A stretch of DNA of 64,000 bases, taken from assembly GCA_902582165.1 (NCBI GenBank), contig CACHQZ010000001.1, positions 208,659-272,658 of the forward strand, given 5' to 3'. Shown here piece by piece: positions 1 to 8,874 of the stretch. The translations under genes and the position numbers were made by a program. The notes beneath the pieces were generated by a model. The model searched no databases, was not told the origin of the DNA, and was given only the letters and a program-made list of their open reading frames with translations. The DNA comes from an uncultured Pelagibacteraceae bacterium (lineage in GTDB: Bacteria > Pseudomonadota > Alphaproteobacteria > Pelagibacterales > Pelagibacteraceae). Each line of letters starts with the position of its first letter. The stretch's first letter is position 1.

Positions 1-1
1 T

Positions 2-469
2 TTTAATTTACCAAGATCGACACCACTTGTTGGAGGAATTACTTTGTCTCTTATGACATTACCAACAATAATTATTGCTGCAAGAGCCTCTTTAAAAGCT
101 GTACCACCAAGTATAAGAGAAGCTGCATTAGCGATGGGTGCAAGTAATATGCAAACGACCATGCATCATACTGTGCCACTATCAATGCCTGGAACTTTAT
201 CTGGAACGATAATTGGCTTAGCTCAAGCCTTAGGGGAAACAGCCCCTTTAATTTTAATAGGAATGGTTGCTTTTGTGAACACAATACCTGGAACGCCAGT
301 TGATCCTGCTGCAAGTTTACCAGTTCAGATATATATATGGTCAGAAAGTGCTGAGAGGGGTTTCGTTGAAAAAGTATCTGCATGTATTATGGTGCTTCTA
401 GCTTTTTTAATTTTAATGAACTTGGCAGCTCAAATCGTTAGACACAAATTTGAAAAGAAATGGAGTTAA
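2..469 (+). CDS. pstA: Phosphate ABC transporter permease PstA, 3' part
   Basis: This is one of the two membrane permeases of the Pst high-affinity phosphate importer. The reading frame is open to the left edge, so only the last 155 codons are present. The visible protein starts in the conserved RSTPLVGG region, continues through the permease coupling loop (REAALAMGAS, which contacts the ATPase) and ends with hydrophobic membrane segments. A TTG at base 44 would be an artificial start, because family sequence continues upstream of it. The stop codon directly abuts the pstB ATG, so the two are co-transcribed. Identity is secure from the motifs and the pstB-phoU-phoB context. Confidence 0.95.
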   Translation, partial: FNLPRSTPLVGGITLSLMTLPTIIIAARASLKAVPPSIREAALAMGASNMQTTMHHTVPLSMPGTLSGTIIGLAQALGETAPLILIGMVAFVNTIPGTPVDPAASLPVQIYIWSESAERGFVEKVSACIMVLLAFLILMNLAAQIVRHKFEKKWS

Positions 470-1225
470 ATGAGTAAAATCAAAGCGGAAAATGTAAATG
501 TATATTACGGATCCAAACAGGCATTATTTGATGTCTCTATAGATATTGCAGAAAAAGAAGTTACAGCTCTAATTGGACCATCTGGGTGTGGAAAGTCTAC
601 TTTCTTAAGATGCTTGAACAGGATGAACGACGTCATAGAAATTTGTAGAGTTGAAGGCAGTATTAAAATGGACAACCTAGAACTGAACTCAAGAAAGTTA
701 GATGTTGTGAGACTTAGGGAGAATGTTGGTATGGTTTTTCAAAAACCCAATCCGTTCCCTAAAACAATTTATGAAAATGTAGCTTATGGGCCTACTATTC
801 ACGGTATTGCACAGAGCAAAGAAGAAATGGATCAAATAGTTGAAACAAGTCTGAAAAAAGCTGCCCTGTGGAACGAAGTTAAAGATAGACTTGATGAAAT
901 CGGAACTGGTTTATCAGGCGGTCAACAGCAACGACTATGTATTGCTAGAGCTATATCTGTAAGTCCAGAAGTGATTCTCATGGACGAACCATGTTCAGCG
1001 CTTGACCCAATAGCAACAGCTCAAATCGAAGAACTTATAGATGATCTTAAAAAAGAGGTTACAATTGTAATAGTTACCCACTCAATGTCACAAGCAGCCA
1101 GGGTATCTCAAAAAACAGGTTTCTTTCATTTGGGAAAACTTATAGAATTTGGACCAACAGATAAAATATTTAAAAATCCTGACAACCAGCAAACTCAGGA
1201 TTATATTACAGGAAGGTTTGGTTAA
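470..1225 (+). CDS. pstB: Phosphate ABC transporter ATP-binding protein PstB
   Basis: Cytoplasmic ATPase that powers phosphate import through PstC/PstA. At 251 residues it has normal family length. Walker A (GPSGCGKST) lies at residues 36-44, the Q-loop (QKPNPFP) near 91-97, the ABC signature LSGGQ at 148-152 and Walker B (VILMDEP) at 168-174. [10 protein letters not shown] and the CxALDP stretch after Walker B are typical of PstB rather than other importers. The ATG follows the pstA stop with no gap, and the last base is shared with the phoU start, so translational coupling is likely. The operon is presumably PhoB-controlled, but its promoter is outside the window. Confidence 0.97.
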   Translation: MSKIKAENVNVYYGSKQALFDVSIDIAEKEVTALIGPSGCGKSTFLRCLNRMNDVIEICRVEGSIKMDNLELNSRKLDVVRLRENVGMVFQKPNPFPKTIYENVAYGPTIHGIAQSKEEMDQIVETSLKKAALWNEVKDRLDEIGTGLSGGQQQRLCIARAISVSPEVILMDEPCSALDPIATAQIEELIDDLKKEVTIVIVTHSMSQAARVSQKTGFFHLGKLIEFGPTDKIFKNPDNQQTQDYITGRFG

Positions 1226-1905
1226 TGAGTGAAAAACCGCACATTGTAAAATCTTACGAAGAGCAACTTCAGTTATTAAAAGATACAATAGTGAAAATGG
1301 GAACTGGAGTTGAGAAACAGCTTGAAAACACTATTCAATCTTTAGTTAAAAAAGACATTAGTTTAGCAGAAAAATCTATCAAAGATGACGAATTGACTGA
1401 TAAGTATGAAATAAATATAGAAGAACAAGTTGTAAATTTGATTGCCTTAAGGCAACCTATGGCAATAGATTTAAGAGAAACAGTTGTTGCCTTAAAAGTT
1501 TCTTCAGACTTAGAGAGAATTGGTGATTTAGCAAAAAACATCTCAAAACGATTAACTAAAATTGGAACTGATTTACCTAATGATATTACTAAAAATTTCG
1601 AAATAGCTGGTTTAAAAGCATCAAAACAAGTCAATGCAGTTTTAAATTCGTATTTACATAGAGCTAAAGATACAGCAGAAAATGTTTGGAATTCTGATGA
1701 AGAAATAGATCAAATGACTAATTCTAATATGGAAGCTGCAGTAAAACATTTAGAAAAAAATAAAAACGATATACAAAAAGTAACCCAACTACTTTTCATG
1801 CTTAAAAATATTGAGAGGATTGGAGATCATGCAACTAATATTGCAGAGCAAGTTTATTTTCTGATTACAGGGGATTATTTAGAGGGAGACCGACCAAAAG
1901 GATAA
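1225..1905 (+). CDS. phoU: Phosphate signalling protein PhoU
   Basis: PhoU links Pst transporter activity to the PhoR/PhoB two-component system and restrains phosphate uptake. The 226-residue protein shows the two PhoU three-helix repeats. Each carries the metal-binding type motif: DLERIGDLAKN near residues 91-101 and IERIGDHATNIAEQ near 196-209. It overlaps the end of pstB by one base and its stop overlaps the phoB start by one base, placing it in the middle of a pst-phoU-phoB operon. No oddities were seen. Confidence 0.96.
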   Translation: MSEKPHIVKSYEEQLQLLKDTIVKMGTGVEKQLENTIQSLVKKDISLAEKSIKDDELTDKYEINIEEQVVNLIALRQPMAIDLRETVVALKVSSDLERIGDLAKNISKRLTKIGTDLPNDITKNFEIAGLKASKQVNAVLNSYLHRAKDTAENVWNSDEEIDQMTNSNMEAAVKHLEKNKNDIQKVTQLLFMLKNIERIGDHATNIAEQVYFLITGDYLEGDRPKG

Positions 1906-2588
1906 TGAGGGCAAATTTATTCATTGTTGAAGATGAAATGCCCATCGTAACTTTACTTAAATACAATTTAGAAAAAGAGGGTCACAAAGTTGATTATGCA
2001 GTCAATGGAGAAGATGCTATTAGAAATATAAAGGAAAAAAATCCTGATTTAATTTTATTAGATTGGATGTTGCCAGATATTTCAGGTGTTGAAGTCTGTA
2101 AAAATTTGAAAAGAAGCAATCTTCACAAAAATATCCCAATCATTATGTTAACAGCCAAAGGTGAGGAAGAAGACAAACTTAAAGGATTTGAAACAGGAGC
2201 TGATGACTACGTAACTAAGCCATTCAGCCAAAAAGAACTTATTGCAAGAGTTAACGCTTTATTAAAGAGATCTAAACCAAGTGTTGCCGCTGATGTTGTA
2301 GTATTTGAGGATCTTAAAGTAGATAGAGTTCAACGAAGAGTTTATAGAGCAGATAAACAAGTTATAGTCGGCCCAACCGAATTTAAACTAATTGATTTTT
2401 TAATAAAGAATCCAAAAAGAGTATATTCGCGTGAGCAACTTTTAAATTCTGTATGGGGAGATGATATTTATGTTGAGTCCAGAACTATAGATGTTCATAT
2501 AAGAAGACTAAGAAAAGCAATAAATATTGATGGCAAGAAAGATCTTATCAGAACAGTAAGATCTGCTGGCTATTCCTTAGATGTTTGA
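1905..2588 (+). CDS. phoB: Phosphate regulon response regulator PhoB
   Basis: Cytoplasmic response regulator that activates phosphate-starvation genes when phosphorylated. The 227-residue protein has an N-terminal receiver domain with the acidic pocket (E9, D10), the phospho-acceptor D53 in LLDWMLPD and the conserved K105 in VTKPF. An OmpR/PhoB winged-helix DNA-binding domain follows, ending in RTVRSAGYSLD. Its position after phoU supports PhoB over other OmpR-family regulators. The cognate kinase PhoR is not in the window. The 3' end overlaps the convergent sixA-like gene by 19 bases. Confidence 0.95.
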   Translation: MRANLFIVEDEMPIVTLLKYNLEKEGHKVDYAVNGEDAIRNIKEKNPDLILLDWMLPDISGVEVCKNLKRSNLHKNIPIIMLTAKGEEEDKLKGFETGADDYVTKPFSQKELIARVNALLKRSKPSVAADVVVFEDLKVDRVQRRVYRADKQVIVGPTEFKLIDFLIKNPKRVYSREQLLNSVWGDDIYVESRTIDVHIRRLRKAINIDGKKDLIRTVRSAGYSLDV

Positions 2589-3094
2589 AGATCTTTTGGC
2601 TTTATAAATGATATTAATTTTCCTTTAACTTTTGATAACTTTTCCCAATCATTGAAATTAAAACTTACTTCAGCAACGGCTGCAGTAGGAAATTTTCTTT
2701 TTAAATTTTCAAATTGTTCAGAGTTTTCTTTAAGACAGATTCGATTTATGAGTTCACTAATTGAAGGTTCATGATTGATTAAAAGTAAAGTTTTATAATT
2801 ATCAACTGTTTGTTTTAAGATATGAATAATTTCATCCTCACTAGCATGATAAAGCGCTTTTTTTTTAATAATTTTCTTAAAACTGATTTTTTCTGACAAT
2901 ATATTTAATGTTTGTATTGTCCTTTTAGAGGATGAGCAATAAACTAAATCAAATTTTAATTTCTTTTTAATAAAAAATTCACAAATTAATTTTGCTGAAT
3001 TTACCCCTCTTTTATTCAATGGCCTGTCATGATCATCTAAATCTGGAAAATCCCAACTAGATTTAGCATGTCTCATCGCATATAATTTAAACAT
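2570..3094 (-). CDS. SixA-like histidine phosphatase family protein
   Basis: A 174-residue histidine (phosphoglycerate mutase-like) phosphatase. The catalytic RHAK motif sits at residues 8-11, followed by SSWDFPDLDDHDRPLNKRG, the pattern of the SixA/YjfR subgroup, and a second histidine occurs in LLINHEPSI. SixA in E. coli dephosphorylates a phosphohistidine protein. The target here is unknown and the SixA name rests on motif resemblance. The gene is convergent with phoB, overlapping it by 19 bases, and divergent from ppk with 22 bases between starts. That places it inside the phosphorus module, but a role in phosphate signalling is only a contextual guess. Confidence 0.85.
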   Translation of the reverse strand: MFKLYAMRHAKSSWDFPDLDDHDRPLNKRGVNSAKLICEFFIKKKLKFDLVYCSSSKRTIQTLNILSEKISFKKIIKKKALYHASEDEIIHILKQTVDNYKTLLLINHEPSISELINRICLKENSEQFENLKRKFPTAAVAEVSFNFNDWEKLSKVKGKLISFIKPKDLQTSKE

Positions 3095-3116
3095 ATTTTT
3101 AATTTAACATTTAAAT

Positions 3117-5243
3117 ATGTCGAAAGCATCATTTTCAGAAAACGCTAATATTAGCAATCAACTCATAAACAGAGAATTATCTTGGCTTCAGTTTAATGAT
3201 CGTGTTTTAGAAGAGTCAAAAGATAAAACAAATCCTCTATTTGAAAGAGTAAAATTTTTATCAATCGCAGGTACAAATTTAGATGAATTTTTTATGGTAA
3301 GAGTCGCTGGACTTTTTAATCAAATTAAAGATGGTTTTGACGAATTAAGCGCAGATGGATTAACTGCAGAGGATCAATTGAATAGGGTCGTATTAAAAAC
3401 TAAAGATCTATTAAAGAAGCAAAACGAAGCATTCCTAGAGTTGAAAAAAGAGCTATCGAAAGAAAAAATTTTCATTCGAAAAATATCAGAACTAAATAAG
3501 AAGGATCTTATGTATCTAAGAGAATATTTTCAGGAAACAATTTATCCTATAATAACACCTACTGCCATTGACCCATCACATCCCTTTCCTTTTATACCAA
3601 ATAAAGGCCAAGCAATTTTACTAAGAATGACTAGAATAAAAAAAAAAAGAGAACTAAATGCAATTATAGTTATACCAAGAGCACTTCCAAAATTTGTATC
3701 TCTAAACAATTCTGAAACAATAAATGAATTTGTCACAATTGATGACGTAATTTGTAAATTTGCTAATGAAATATTTCCAGACCATAATATCGAGGCAAGT
3801 TTGCAGTTTAAAATAATTAGAGACAGCGAAATTGAAATAGATGATGAAGCTGCTGATCTTGTGAGATATTTTGAAAAAGCAATTAAGAAAAGAAGAAGGG
3901 GAAACGTAGTTAAACTCGAAGTACTCACTAATTCAAACAAAAAACTTTTAAATTTTATTTCAAAAAAATTTAAAATGGATGAAGATCATATTTATGAGGT
4001 TGAAGGATTGGTTGGAATACAAGATATAGATGAAATTTGTAAAAAGAAAGATCCAAAGCTGAGATTTAAAAAGTTTAATCCTAGAGAAGTTGAAAGATTG
4101 AAGGAATTTGATGATAAATTTTTTTCAGCTATAAGAAGTAAAGATTTTGTTGTACACCACCCTTTTGAAACTTTTGATGTAGTAATTCAATTCTTAGAAG
4201 CTGCAGCAAAAGATCCCAAAGTTATCGGTATCAAACAAACTTTGTATCGAACCACACCTGACTCTCCTATCGTAAAAGCACTAAGTAGAGCAGCAGAAAA
4301 CGGAAAAGTTGTTACAGCCGTAATAGAAATAAAAGCTCGATTTGATGAGGAAGCTAATATTGAATTATCTAGGAAACTAGAGAAAGCTGGCGTTCAAATT
4401 GTTTACGGATTCGCAAAATACAAAACGCATGCAAAGGCAAGTTTAGTTTTAAGAAAAGAAGGAGCTAAAACGCGAAGCTATGTTCACTTAGGTACAGGAA
4501 ACTATCATCCTATTAACGCAAAAATTTATACTGACTTATCACTGTTTAGCTCTAATCAAGACTTGGCCAAAGATGTCGAAAAATTTTTTAATTATGTAAC
4601 TGGTTATGCAAAACCAAAAAAATTGAATAAAATTTTTATGTCTCCATTAAATAGTAGGAATTTTTTTGAAGAAAAAATTGAAAATGAAATAGTAAATGCA
4701 AATAAAGGAAAACCTGCAGAAATATGGGCAAAAATGAATTCTCTTGTAGACCCTGGAATTATTAAGAAATTTTACGAAGCTTCAAACGCAGGAGTAAAGA
4801 TAAATTTATCGGTAAGAGGAGTATGTTGCTTAAGACCTGGAATTAAAGGTCAATCTGAAAATATAAAAGTAAAAAGCCTTATTGGCAGATTTTTAGAACA
4901 CTCAAGAATTTATTGTTTTGCAAATGGTAATTCTATGCCCTCTCGAGAGAATCAGGTATATATTTCATCTGCAGATTTAATGCCTAGAAATTTAGATAGA
5001 AGAATTGAAATTATAATTCCGATAGAAAACAATACTGTACATGAGCAAATTTTAGATCAAATTATGTTAGCCAACTTTAAAGATAAATCGGAAACATGGT
5101 ATTTAGATAGCATAGGAAACTATCATAAAGAACAAGAAAAAGGCTTTTCCGCACATTCCTATTTCATGAAGAATCCAAGTTTATCAGGTCGCGGTAAGTC
5201 AATTTTAAGAGCTAAACCTCAAAATTTGAGATTAGTAAAATGA
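3117..5243 (+). CDS. ppk: Polyphosphate kinase 1
   Basis: PPK1 reversibly polymerises the gamma phosphate of ATP into inorganic polyphosphate. At 708 residues it matches family length. The N-terminal signature NRELSWLQFNDRVLEES is present. The phospholipase-D-like catalytic halves carry the expected histidines, one in YKTHAKASLVL (the autophosphorylated histidine) and one in FLEHSRIYCF, and LGTGNYH follows the first. The gene overlaps ppx by four bases (ATGA), so synthesis and breakdown enzymes are coupled. It lies just downstream of pst-phoU-phoB, consistent with phosphate storage linked to uptake. I did not find an evident Pho box in the 22-base upstream gap. Confidence 0.97.
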   Translation: MSKASFSENANISNQLINRELSWLQFNDRVLEESKDKTNPLFERVKFLSIAGTNLDEFFMVRVAGLFNQIKDGFDELSADGLTAEDQLNRVVLKTKDLLKKQNEAFLELKKELSKEKIFIRKISELNKKDLMYLREYFQETIYPIITPTAIDPSHPFPFIPNKGQAILLRMTRIKKKRELNAIIVIPRALPKFVSLNNSETINEFVTIDDVICKFANEIFPDHNIEASLQFKIIRDSEIEIDDEAADLVRYFEKAIKKRRRGNVVKLEVLTNSNKKLLNFISKKFKMDEDHIYEVEGLVGIQDIDEICKKKDPKLRFKKFNPREVERLKEFDDKFFSAIRSKDFVVHHPFETFDVVIQFLEAAAKDPKVIGIKQTLYRTTPDSPIVKALSRAAENGKVVTAVIEIKARFDEEANIELSRKLEKAGVQIVYGFAKYKTHAKASLVLRKEGAKTRSYVHLGTGNYHPINAKIYTDLSLFSSNQDLAKDVEKFFNYVTGYAKPKKLNKIFMSPLNSRNFFEEKIENEIVNANKGKPAEIWAKMNSLVDPGIIKKFYEASNAGVKINLSVRGVCCLRPGIKGQSENIKVKSLIGRFLEHSRIYCFANGNSMPSRENQVYISSADLMPRNLDRRIEIIIPIENNTVHEQILDQIMLANFKDKSETWYLDSIGNYHKEQEKGFSAHSYFMKNPSLSGRGKSILRAKPQNLRLVK

Positions 5244-6745
5244 AACCAGAATTAAAAAATCTTTTTAAATTTCAGTCTAATAAAAAGTCTAAGCAAGCCA
5301 TAATAGATCTTGGATCAAATTCAGTAAGAATGCTCATATACGATAATTTTAAAATTTCTCCAATCCCAGTCTTTAATGAAAAAGCAGTTTGCAAACTTGG
5401 AAAAAATTTAGATAAATCTAAAAAACTAAATCCCGATGGAATTAAAGGTTCTTTAAAAGTTCTAAATAGATTTAAAGAAATTTTAGATATTTCAGACGTT
5501 CAATATTTAGAAATTATTGCAACAGCAGCTTTTAGAGAGGCCACTGATGCAAGTGAATTTTTAAGAGAAATTGAAAAAATATTTAATAAAAAACCACTAG
5601 TATTATCTGGCGAGGAAGAAGCAAGAACATCAGCAAATGGTGTAATGGTAGGATTTGATGAAGTAGATGGATTAGTTGCAGATTTAGGAGGTGGAAGTTT
5701 AGAACTTGCCAGAGTTTCTAAAAATCAAATTTTTGAAACAACCTCTTTACCTCTTGGAGTATTAAGACTTGAAAATAATCCTATTATAAAAAAAAGAAAT
5801 TTGGCAAAATATGTTAGAAAACTTTTAAGAGATGAAAAATGGCTTTCTAAAAAGAAATTTAAAAATATTTATTTGGTAGGAGGGACTTGGAGATCATTAT
5901 TTAAATATCATCTCTTTAAAGAAAAACACCCATTACATATTTTGCATCAATATAAACTCTCAAAAGATGTAGCAGTTAAATACTTAAACAGAATTTCAAA
6001 ATTTAATAAATCATCTTTGAAATCAATGGAATATATTACTAAATCTAGAACTCCCTATTTACCTTTTAGCTCTATAATACTTAACGAAATAATTGAAGCA
6101 GCAAGCCCCTCAAAAGTTATTTGCTCAATCAGTGGACTGAGAGAGGGGCATATGGATACAATTATAAACCAAGGAATGAGCGAGGATGAAATTTTCAAAT
6201 TAAAAACTGATGGTATATCTTTTAAAAAAGGGGACTATGGAAAGAGTTTTGAGAAATATTTTAATTTTATTTCACCATTATTTGAAGACAACGAATATTT
6301 TAATCGAAGATTACTAACCTTGGCTTGCATCTTAAGTAAAATGGATTGGGGCCTAGGAGCTTTTCAAAAAGCAGAATTAGTTTTTATGGAAGTGTTAAAT
6401 ACTCCATTACTAAAACTAGAACATAGAGATAGAGTAAAAGTTGCGTCAGCAAGTTTTTGGAGACATTGTGGCTTAAAATATAATCCGAATTATCAGTTTT
6501 TATCCTTATTAAATAACAACGAAATTTTATCCTCAAAGCAAGTGGGATCTGCTTTAAGATTAGCAGAGTCACTTACTAGCATGTCTTCTTTGTTGTTAGA
6601 TGAATTTAAAATTTATAAAAGAAATAAGACTATTTTTTTGAAAATACCTAACAATCATAGCGATATTGTCTCAAAACAAGTAACTAAAAGACTTAAAAAC
6701 CTGGCAAGAGAAATGAATGTCGACTCTAATATCATTTATTCTTGA
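5240..6745 (+). CDS. ppx: Exopolyphosphatase, Ppx/GppA family
   Basis: Releases phosphate from polyphosphate ends; the family also includes pppGpp phosphatases (GppA), which cannot be excluded by sequence reading. The 501-residue protein starts with the actin-like ATPase fold: IDLGSNSVRMLIYD near residues 23-36 is the phosphate-1 loop and DLGGGSLELA near 148-157 is the phosphate-2 loop. A C-terminal helical, HD-like half continues to the end, as in full-length alphaproteobacterial Ppx. It overlaps ppk by four bases, which favours the exopolyphosphatase role. Confidence 0.9.
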   Translation: MKPELKNLFKFQSNKKSKQAIIDLGSNSVRMLIYDNFKISPIPVFNEKAVCKLGKNLDKSKKLNPDGIKGSLKVLNRFKEILDISDVQYLEIIATAAFREATDASEFLREIEKIFNKKPLVLSGEEEARTSANGVMVGFDEVDGLVADLGGGSLELARVSKNQIFETTSLPLGVLRLENNPIIKKRNLAKYVRKLLRDEKWLSKKKFKNIYLVGGTWRSLFKYHLFKEKHPLHILHQYKLSKDVAVKYLNRISKFNKSSLKSMEYITKSRTPYLPFSSIILNEIIEAASPSKVICSISGLREGHMDTIINQGMSEDEIFKLKTDGISFKKGDYGKSFEKYFNFISPLFEDNEYFNRRLLTLACILSKMDWGLGAFQKAELVFMEVLNTPLLKLEHRDRVKVASASFWRHCGLKYNPNYQFLSLLNNNEILSSKQVGSALRLAESLTSMSSLLLDEFKIYKRNKTIFLKIPNNHSDIVSKQVTKRLKNLAREMNVDSNIIYS

Positions 6746-6810
6746 AAATTAATAAATCTTTAACTTAATTAAAATATTTTTTTAGCATTTGTATATTATT
6801 AATAGATTAT

Positions 6811-6876
6811 CAGTCTCCCAACTGTTGTTGGTTAATTAGCCCGAGGTATTAACATTACCTTGGGCTACCCTCCAAC
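6811..6876. other. Strongly structured intergenic element, probable bidirectional terminator
   Basis: The gap between the convergent ppx and aquaporin genes contains an 11-bp stem: AGCCCGAGGTA at 6838-6848 pairs with TACCTTGGGCT at 6856-6866 with one G-T pair. GTTGG at 6827-6831 can pair either with CCAAC upstream (6818-6822) or with CCAAC downstream (6872-6876), so two folds compete. No strong T-run follows on either strand, so a plain intrinsic terminator is not certain. A small RNA or a processing stem are alternatives. Confidence 0.5.
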
Positions 6877-7523
6877 TATAAAATAATTTTTCTAATTAAA
6901 TAGACAGCTAGTATTCCGCCAACAATTTCAGCAATGATATAGCTAGGAGTATTTAAGTAATTAATTCCAGTAAATGTGTCTGTAAAAGTTCTTGCGATTG
7001 CTACCGCTGGATTTGCAAAAGAAGTTGAAGAGGTAAACCAATACCCCGCTGTTATAAAAGTAGCTACTGATGAAGCGACCGCAAGTTTGCCGCTCTTTAA
7101 AGATCCAAATATCACAAAAATTAATCCAAAAGTTGCAATGATCTCAGCTGTAAAAATATTTATTCCAGGTCTTATCTTCTGTGAAAGCTGCAACAAAGGA
7201 AGATCAAACATAAAATTTGCTAACATTACCCCTAACATGCAACCTAAGATTTGAGCAGAGATATAAGTGATAATTAAATTTTTTTTAATCTTGTTGGTAA
7301 AATACATTGCTAAAGTAACGACAGGATTGAAATGTGCGCCGGAGATATCACCGATTGAAGTAATCAGAACAAATAATCCTGCACCTGTAGCTAAAGTATT
7401 AGCTATTAACATTACAGCGATATCATCAGTTAGATTTTGAGCCATAATACCTGAACCAACAATAATCATGACTAAAAAACAACTTCCTATAAATTCACCA
7501 ATAAATATCTTTTTACTTTTCAT
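6876..7523 (-). CDS. Aquaporin family channel, AqpS-like
   Basis: A 215-residue, six-helix major intrinsic protein. The two half-helix motifs are NPV at residues 66-68 (SGAHFNPVV) and NPA at 171-173 (FANPAVA), with the selectivity-filter arginine near 178. The ORF overlaps the upstream arsC by 11 bases, so both are made from one message. In Sinorhizobium meliloti an aquaglyceroporin (AqpS) next to arsC lets arsenite leave after ArsC reduces arsenate. The same pairing here suggests an arsenite exit channel rather than a water or glycerol channel. The family call is firm and the substrate is inferred. Confidence 0.88.
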   Translation of the reverse strand: MKSKKIFIGEFIGSCFLVMIIVGSGIMAQNLTDDIAVMLIANTLATGAGLFVLITSIGDISGAHFNPVVTLAMYFTNKIKKNLIITYISAQILGCMLGVMLANFMFDLPLLQLSQKIRPGINIFTAEIIATFGLIFVIFGSLKSGKLAVASSVATFITAGYWFTSSTSFANPAVAIARTFTDTFTGINYLNTPSYIIAEIVGGILAVYLIRKIIL

Positions 7524-7956
7524 TTTTTACCCAATGTTTAATTTTTTCATTAATTATATTATAAGTTTCTTCAGCTATTAAATTTATTTTATCTTTATTT
7601 TTAGTTTTTTTAATTTTTTCAACAGGGTCCGCGATGTCCCAGTGCGTAATGGTCTTTTTTTTGGGCCATACAGGACAAACTTCTTTATTGGCGTTATTAC
7701 AAACTGTAATCACGTAATCAATATCAATACCATTTTTTAAAAATTCATCAAAATTTTTCGAATAATACGTGGCTAAATTAAATTTTTTTCCTTCAAGATA
7801 CTCTTTAATGTAGGGATTGATTTTCCCTGAAGGATTACTTCCAGCGCTAAATGCGATGAATTGATTTCGGAAATTATTGTTTACAATACTTTCCGCTATT
7901 ATGCTTCTCGCAGAGTTTCCAGTACAAACAAATAATATTGTTTTTATTTTCCTCAT
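7513..7956 (-). CDS. arsC: Arsenate reductase, low-molecular-weight phosphatase type (thioredoxin-coupled)
   Basis: Reduces arsenate to arsenite. The 147-residue protein carries the P-loop CTGNSARS with nucleophile C11 and R17. It also has two further cysteines, C86 and C94, in the segment VCNNANKEVCPVWP, which match the redox pair of the thioredoxin-linked ArsC class and argue against a plain protein tyrosine phosphatase. HWDIADP carries the general-acid aspartate. It is followed by, and overlaps, an aquaporin. No arsR, acr3 or arsB is nearby, so export would depend on the aquaporin. Confidence 0.92.
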   Translation of the reverse strand: MRKIKTILFVCTGNSARSIIAESIVNNNFRNQFIAFSAGSNPSGKINPYIKEYLEGKKFNLATYYSKNFDEFLKNGIDIDYVITVCNNANKEVCPVWPKKKTITHWDIADPVEKIKKTKNKDKINLIAEETYNIINEKIKHWVKNEK

Positions 7957-7982
7957 AAAAAATGTATTGAAGTTTCCCGAAC

Positions 7983-8210
7983 TTACGGAACCAAAATTTG
8001 ATAAAAACCAATAATAAATAATGGAATCTGTAATCCAAAATTGGTTAATATTGCTTTATCCTTAGAAATAAAACCTGCAATTGTCCAACCAACAACTCCC
8101 GCTCCATGAAACATTATATTTACTGGATACATATTCAAATTTGTTAATAAAATACCTGTAAGAACTAAAAAAGTACTTAACCATTTAAGGTATTTTTTAA
8201 TAAACTTCAT
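7983..8210 (-). CDS. Small two-helix membrane protein of unknown function
   Basis: A 75-residue protein with a lysine-rich N-terminus followed by two or three hydrophobic helices, with no catalytic motif that I can recognise. I chose the ATG at 8210 (MKFIKKYLKWL); an in-frame TTG two codons earlier is possible. It lies 26 bases upstream of arsC and about 33 bases downstream of gcrA on the same strand, so it could be co-transcribed with either. Function unknown. Confidence 0.6.
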   Translation of the reverse strand: MKFIKKYLKWLSTFLVLTGILLTNLNMYPVNIMFHGAGVVGWTIAGFISKDKAILTNFGLQIPLFIIGFYQILVP

Positions 8211-8243
8211 AGCCAATTATATGATTGTAATGTTAAAGTTTTG

Positions 8244-8738
8244 TTAACCAGACGAAGCTTTAACTTTTTTCTCGATAAATTCTGGTATCTCATCACCAAG
8301 ATCATCGTCTTTTTGATTTTTAGGTTGAAAGGCATACAAAACATGAAGTTTGCAATAAGGAAAATCTCCTTCAGGTTTTCTACCGCAAAAATAGAATTTT
8401 TCCTCATTAGGATGACCTATAGGCCACTTACAAGTTTCATCTGTAAGTTCTTCTAGTGATTTAGGGTTTTCTGGTTCGAAGTTTTTATCTAATAGTATTG
8501 ATTGAAATTTAGCTTTTCTTGATGTTGGCGCTGGTCCTCTTCTAATCTGCTTATTATCATTGGTTCTAGGCGAATTAGGTTGCTTAGATGGCGCTCTAGC
8601 CTCTAAATTTAACCTATGAGCTTTTCCAATTACGGCGTTTCTAGTAGTGTCACCTAATGCTTCGGCGATCTGACTTGCAGTATGACCTTTAGACCAGAGT
8701 TCTTTTAATTTAGCGACTTTTTCTTCTGTCCAACTCAT
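8244..8738 (-). CDS. gcrA: Cell-cycle regulator GcrA
   Basis: Alphaproteobacterial transcription factor that works with sigma-70 RNA polymerase at promoters carrying N6-methylated GANTC sites. The 164-residue protein has the diagnostic N-terminus MSWTEEKVAKLKELW followed by an HTH segment (GHTASQIAEALG, TRNAVIGKAHRL). It ends with the conserved cysteine-containing block CKWPIGHP, FCGRKPEGDFPYC. The partner methylase CcrM is not in the window. A TAATTAC/GTAATTA inverted repeat lies just before the start. The identification is strong. Confidence 0.95.
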   Translation of the reverse strand: MSWTEEKVAKLKELWSKGHTASQIAEALGDTTRNAVIGKAHRLNLEARAPSKQPNSPRTNDNKQIRRGPAPTSRKAKFQSILLDKNFEPENPKSLEELTDETCKWPIGHPNEEKFYFCGRKPEGDFPYCKLHVLYAFQPKNQKDDDLGDEIPEFIEKKVKASSG

Positions 8739-8744
8739 AGTATA

Positions 8745-8766
8745 TAATTACAATATTTAGTAATTA
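8745..8766. promoter_or_regulatory. Inverted repeat upstream of gcrA
   Basis: TAATTAC (8745-8751) and GTAATTA (8760-8766) form a perfect 7-bp inverted repeat with an 8-base spacer, starting 7 bases before the gcrA start. An operator for gcrA autoregulation is possible. In such AT-rich DNA chance is a serious alternative. Confidence 0.3.
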
Positions 8767-8874
8767 TTAAAAACTTAGGGCATAATATTGGGGTTTAAAA
8801 CATTAAAACGCATCAAAGCTGTGAGTAGATTTAGTTTTGCACAGTTTTTTTAATAACAGGTTATAAGACTATCA

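Noticed and set aside
44..469. TTG at base 44 as the start of a short membrane protein
   Set aside because: The frame continues upstream to base 2 with conserved PstA sequence, so this is the 3' part of pstA cut by the window edge.
2589..3116. Pho box upstream of ppk
   Set aside because: The ppk-sixA gap is 22 bases and no CTGTCAT-type direct repeat was found in or near it.
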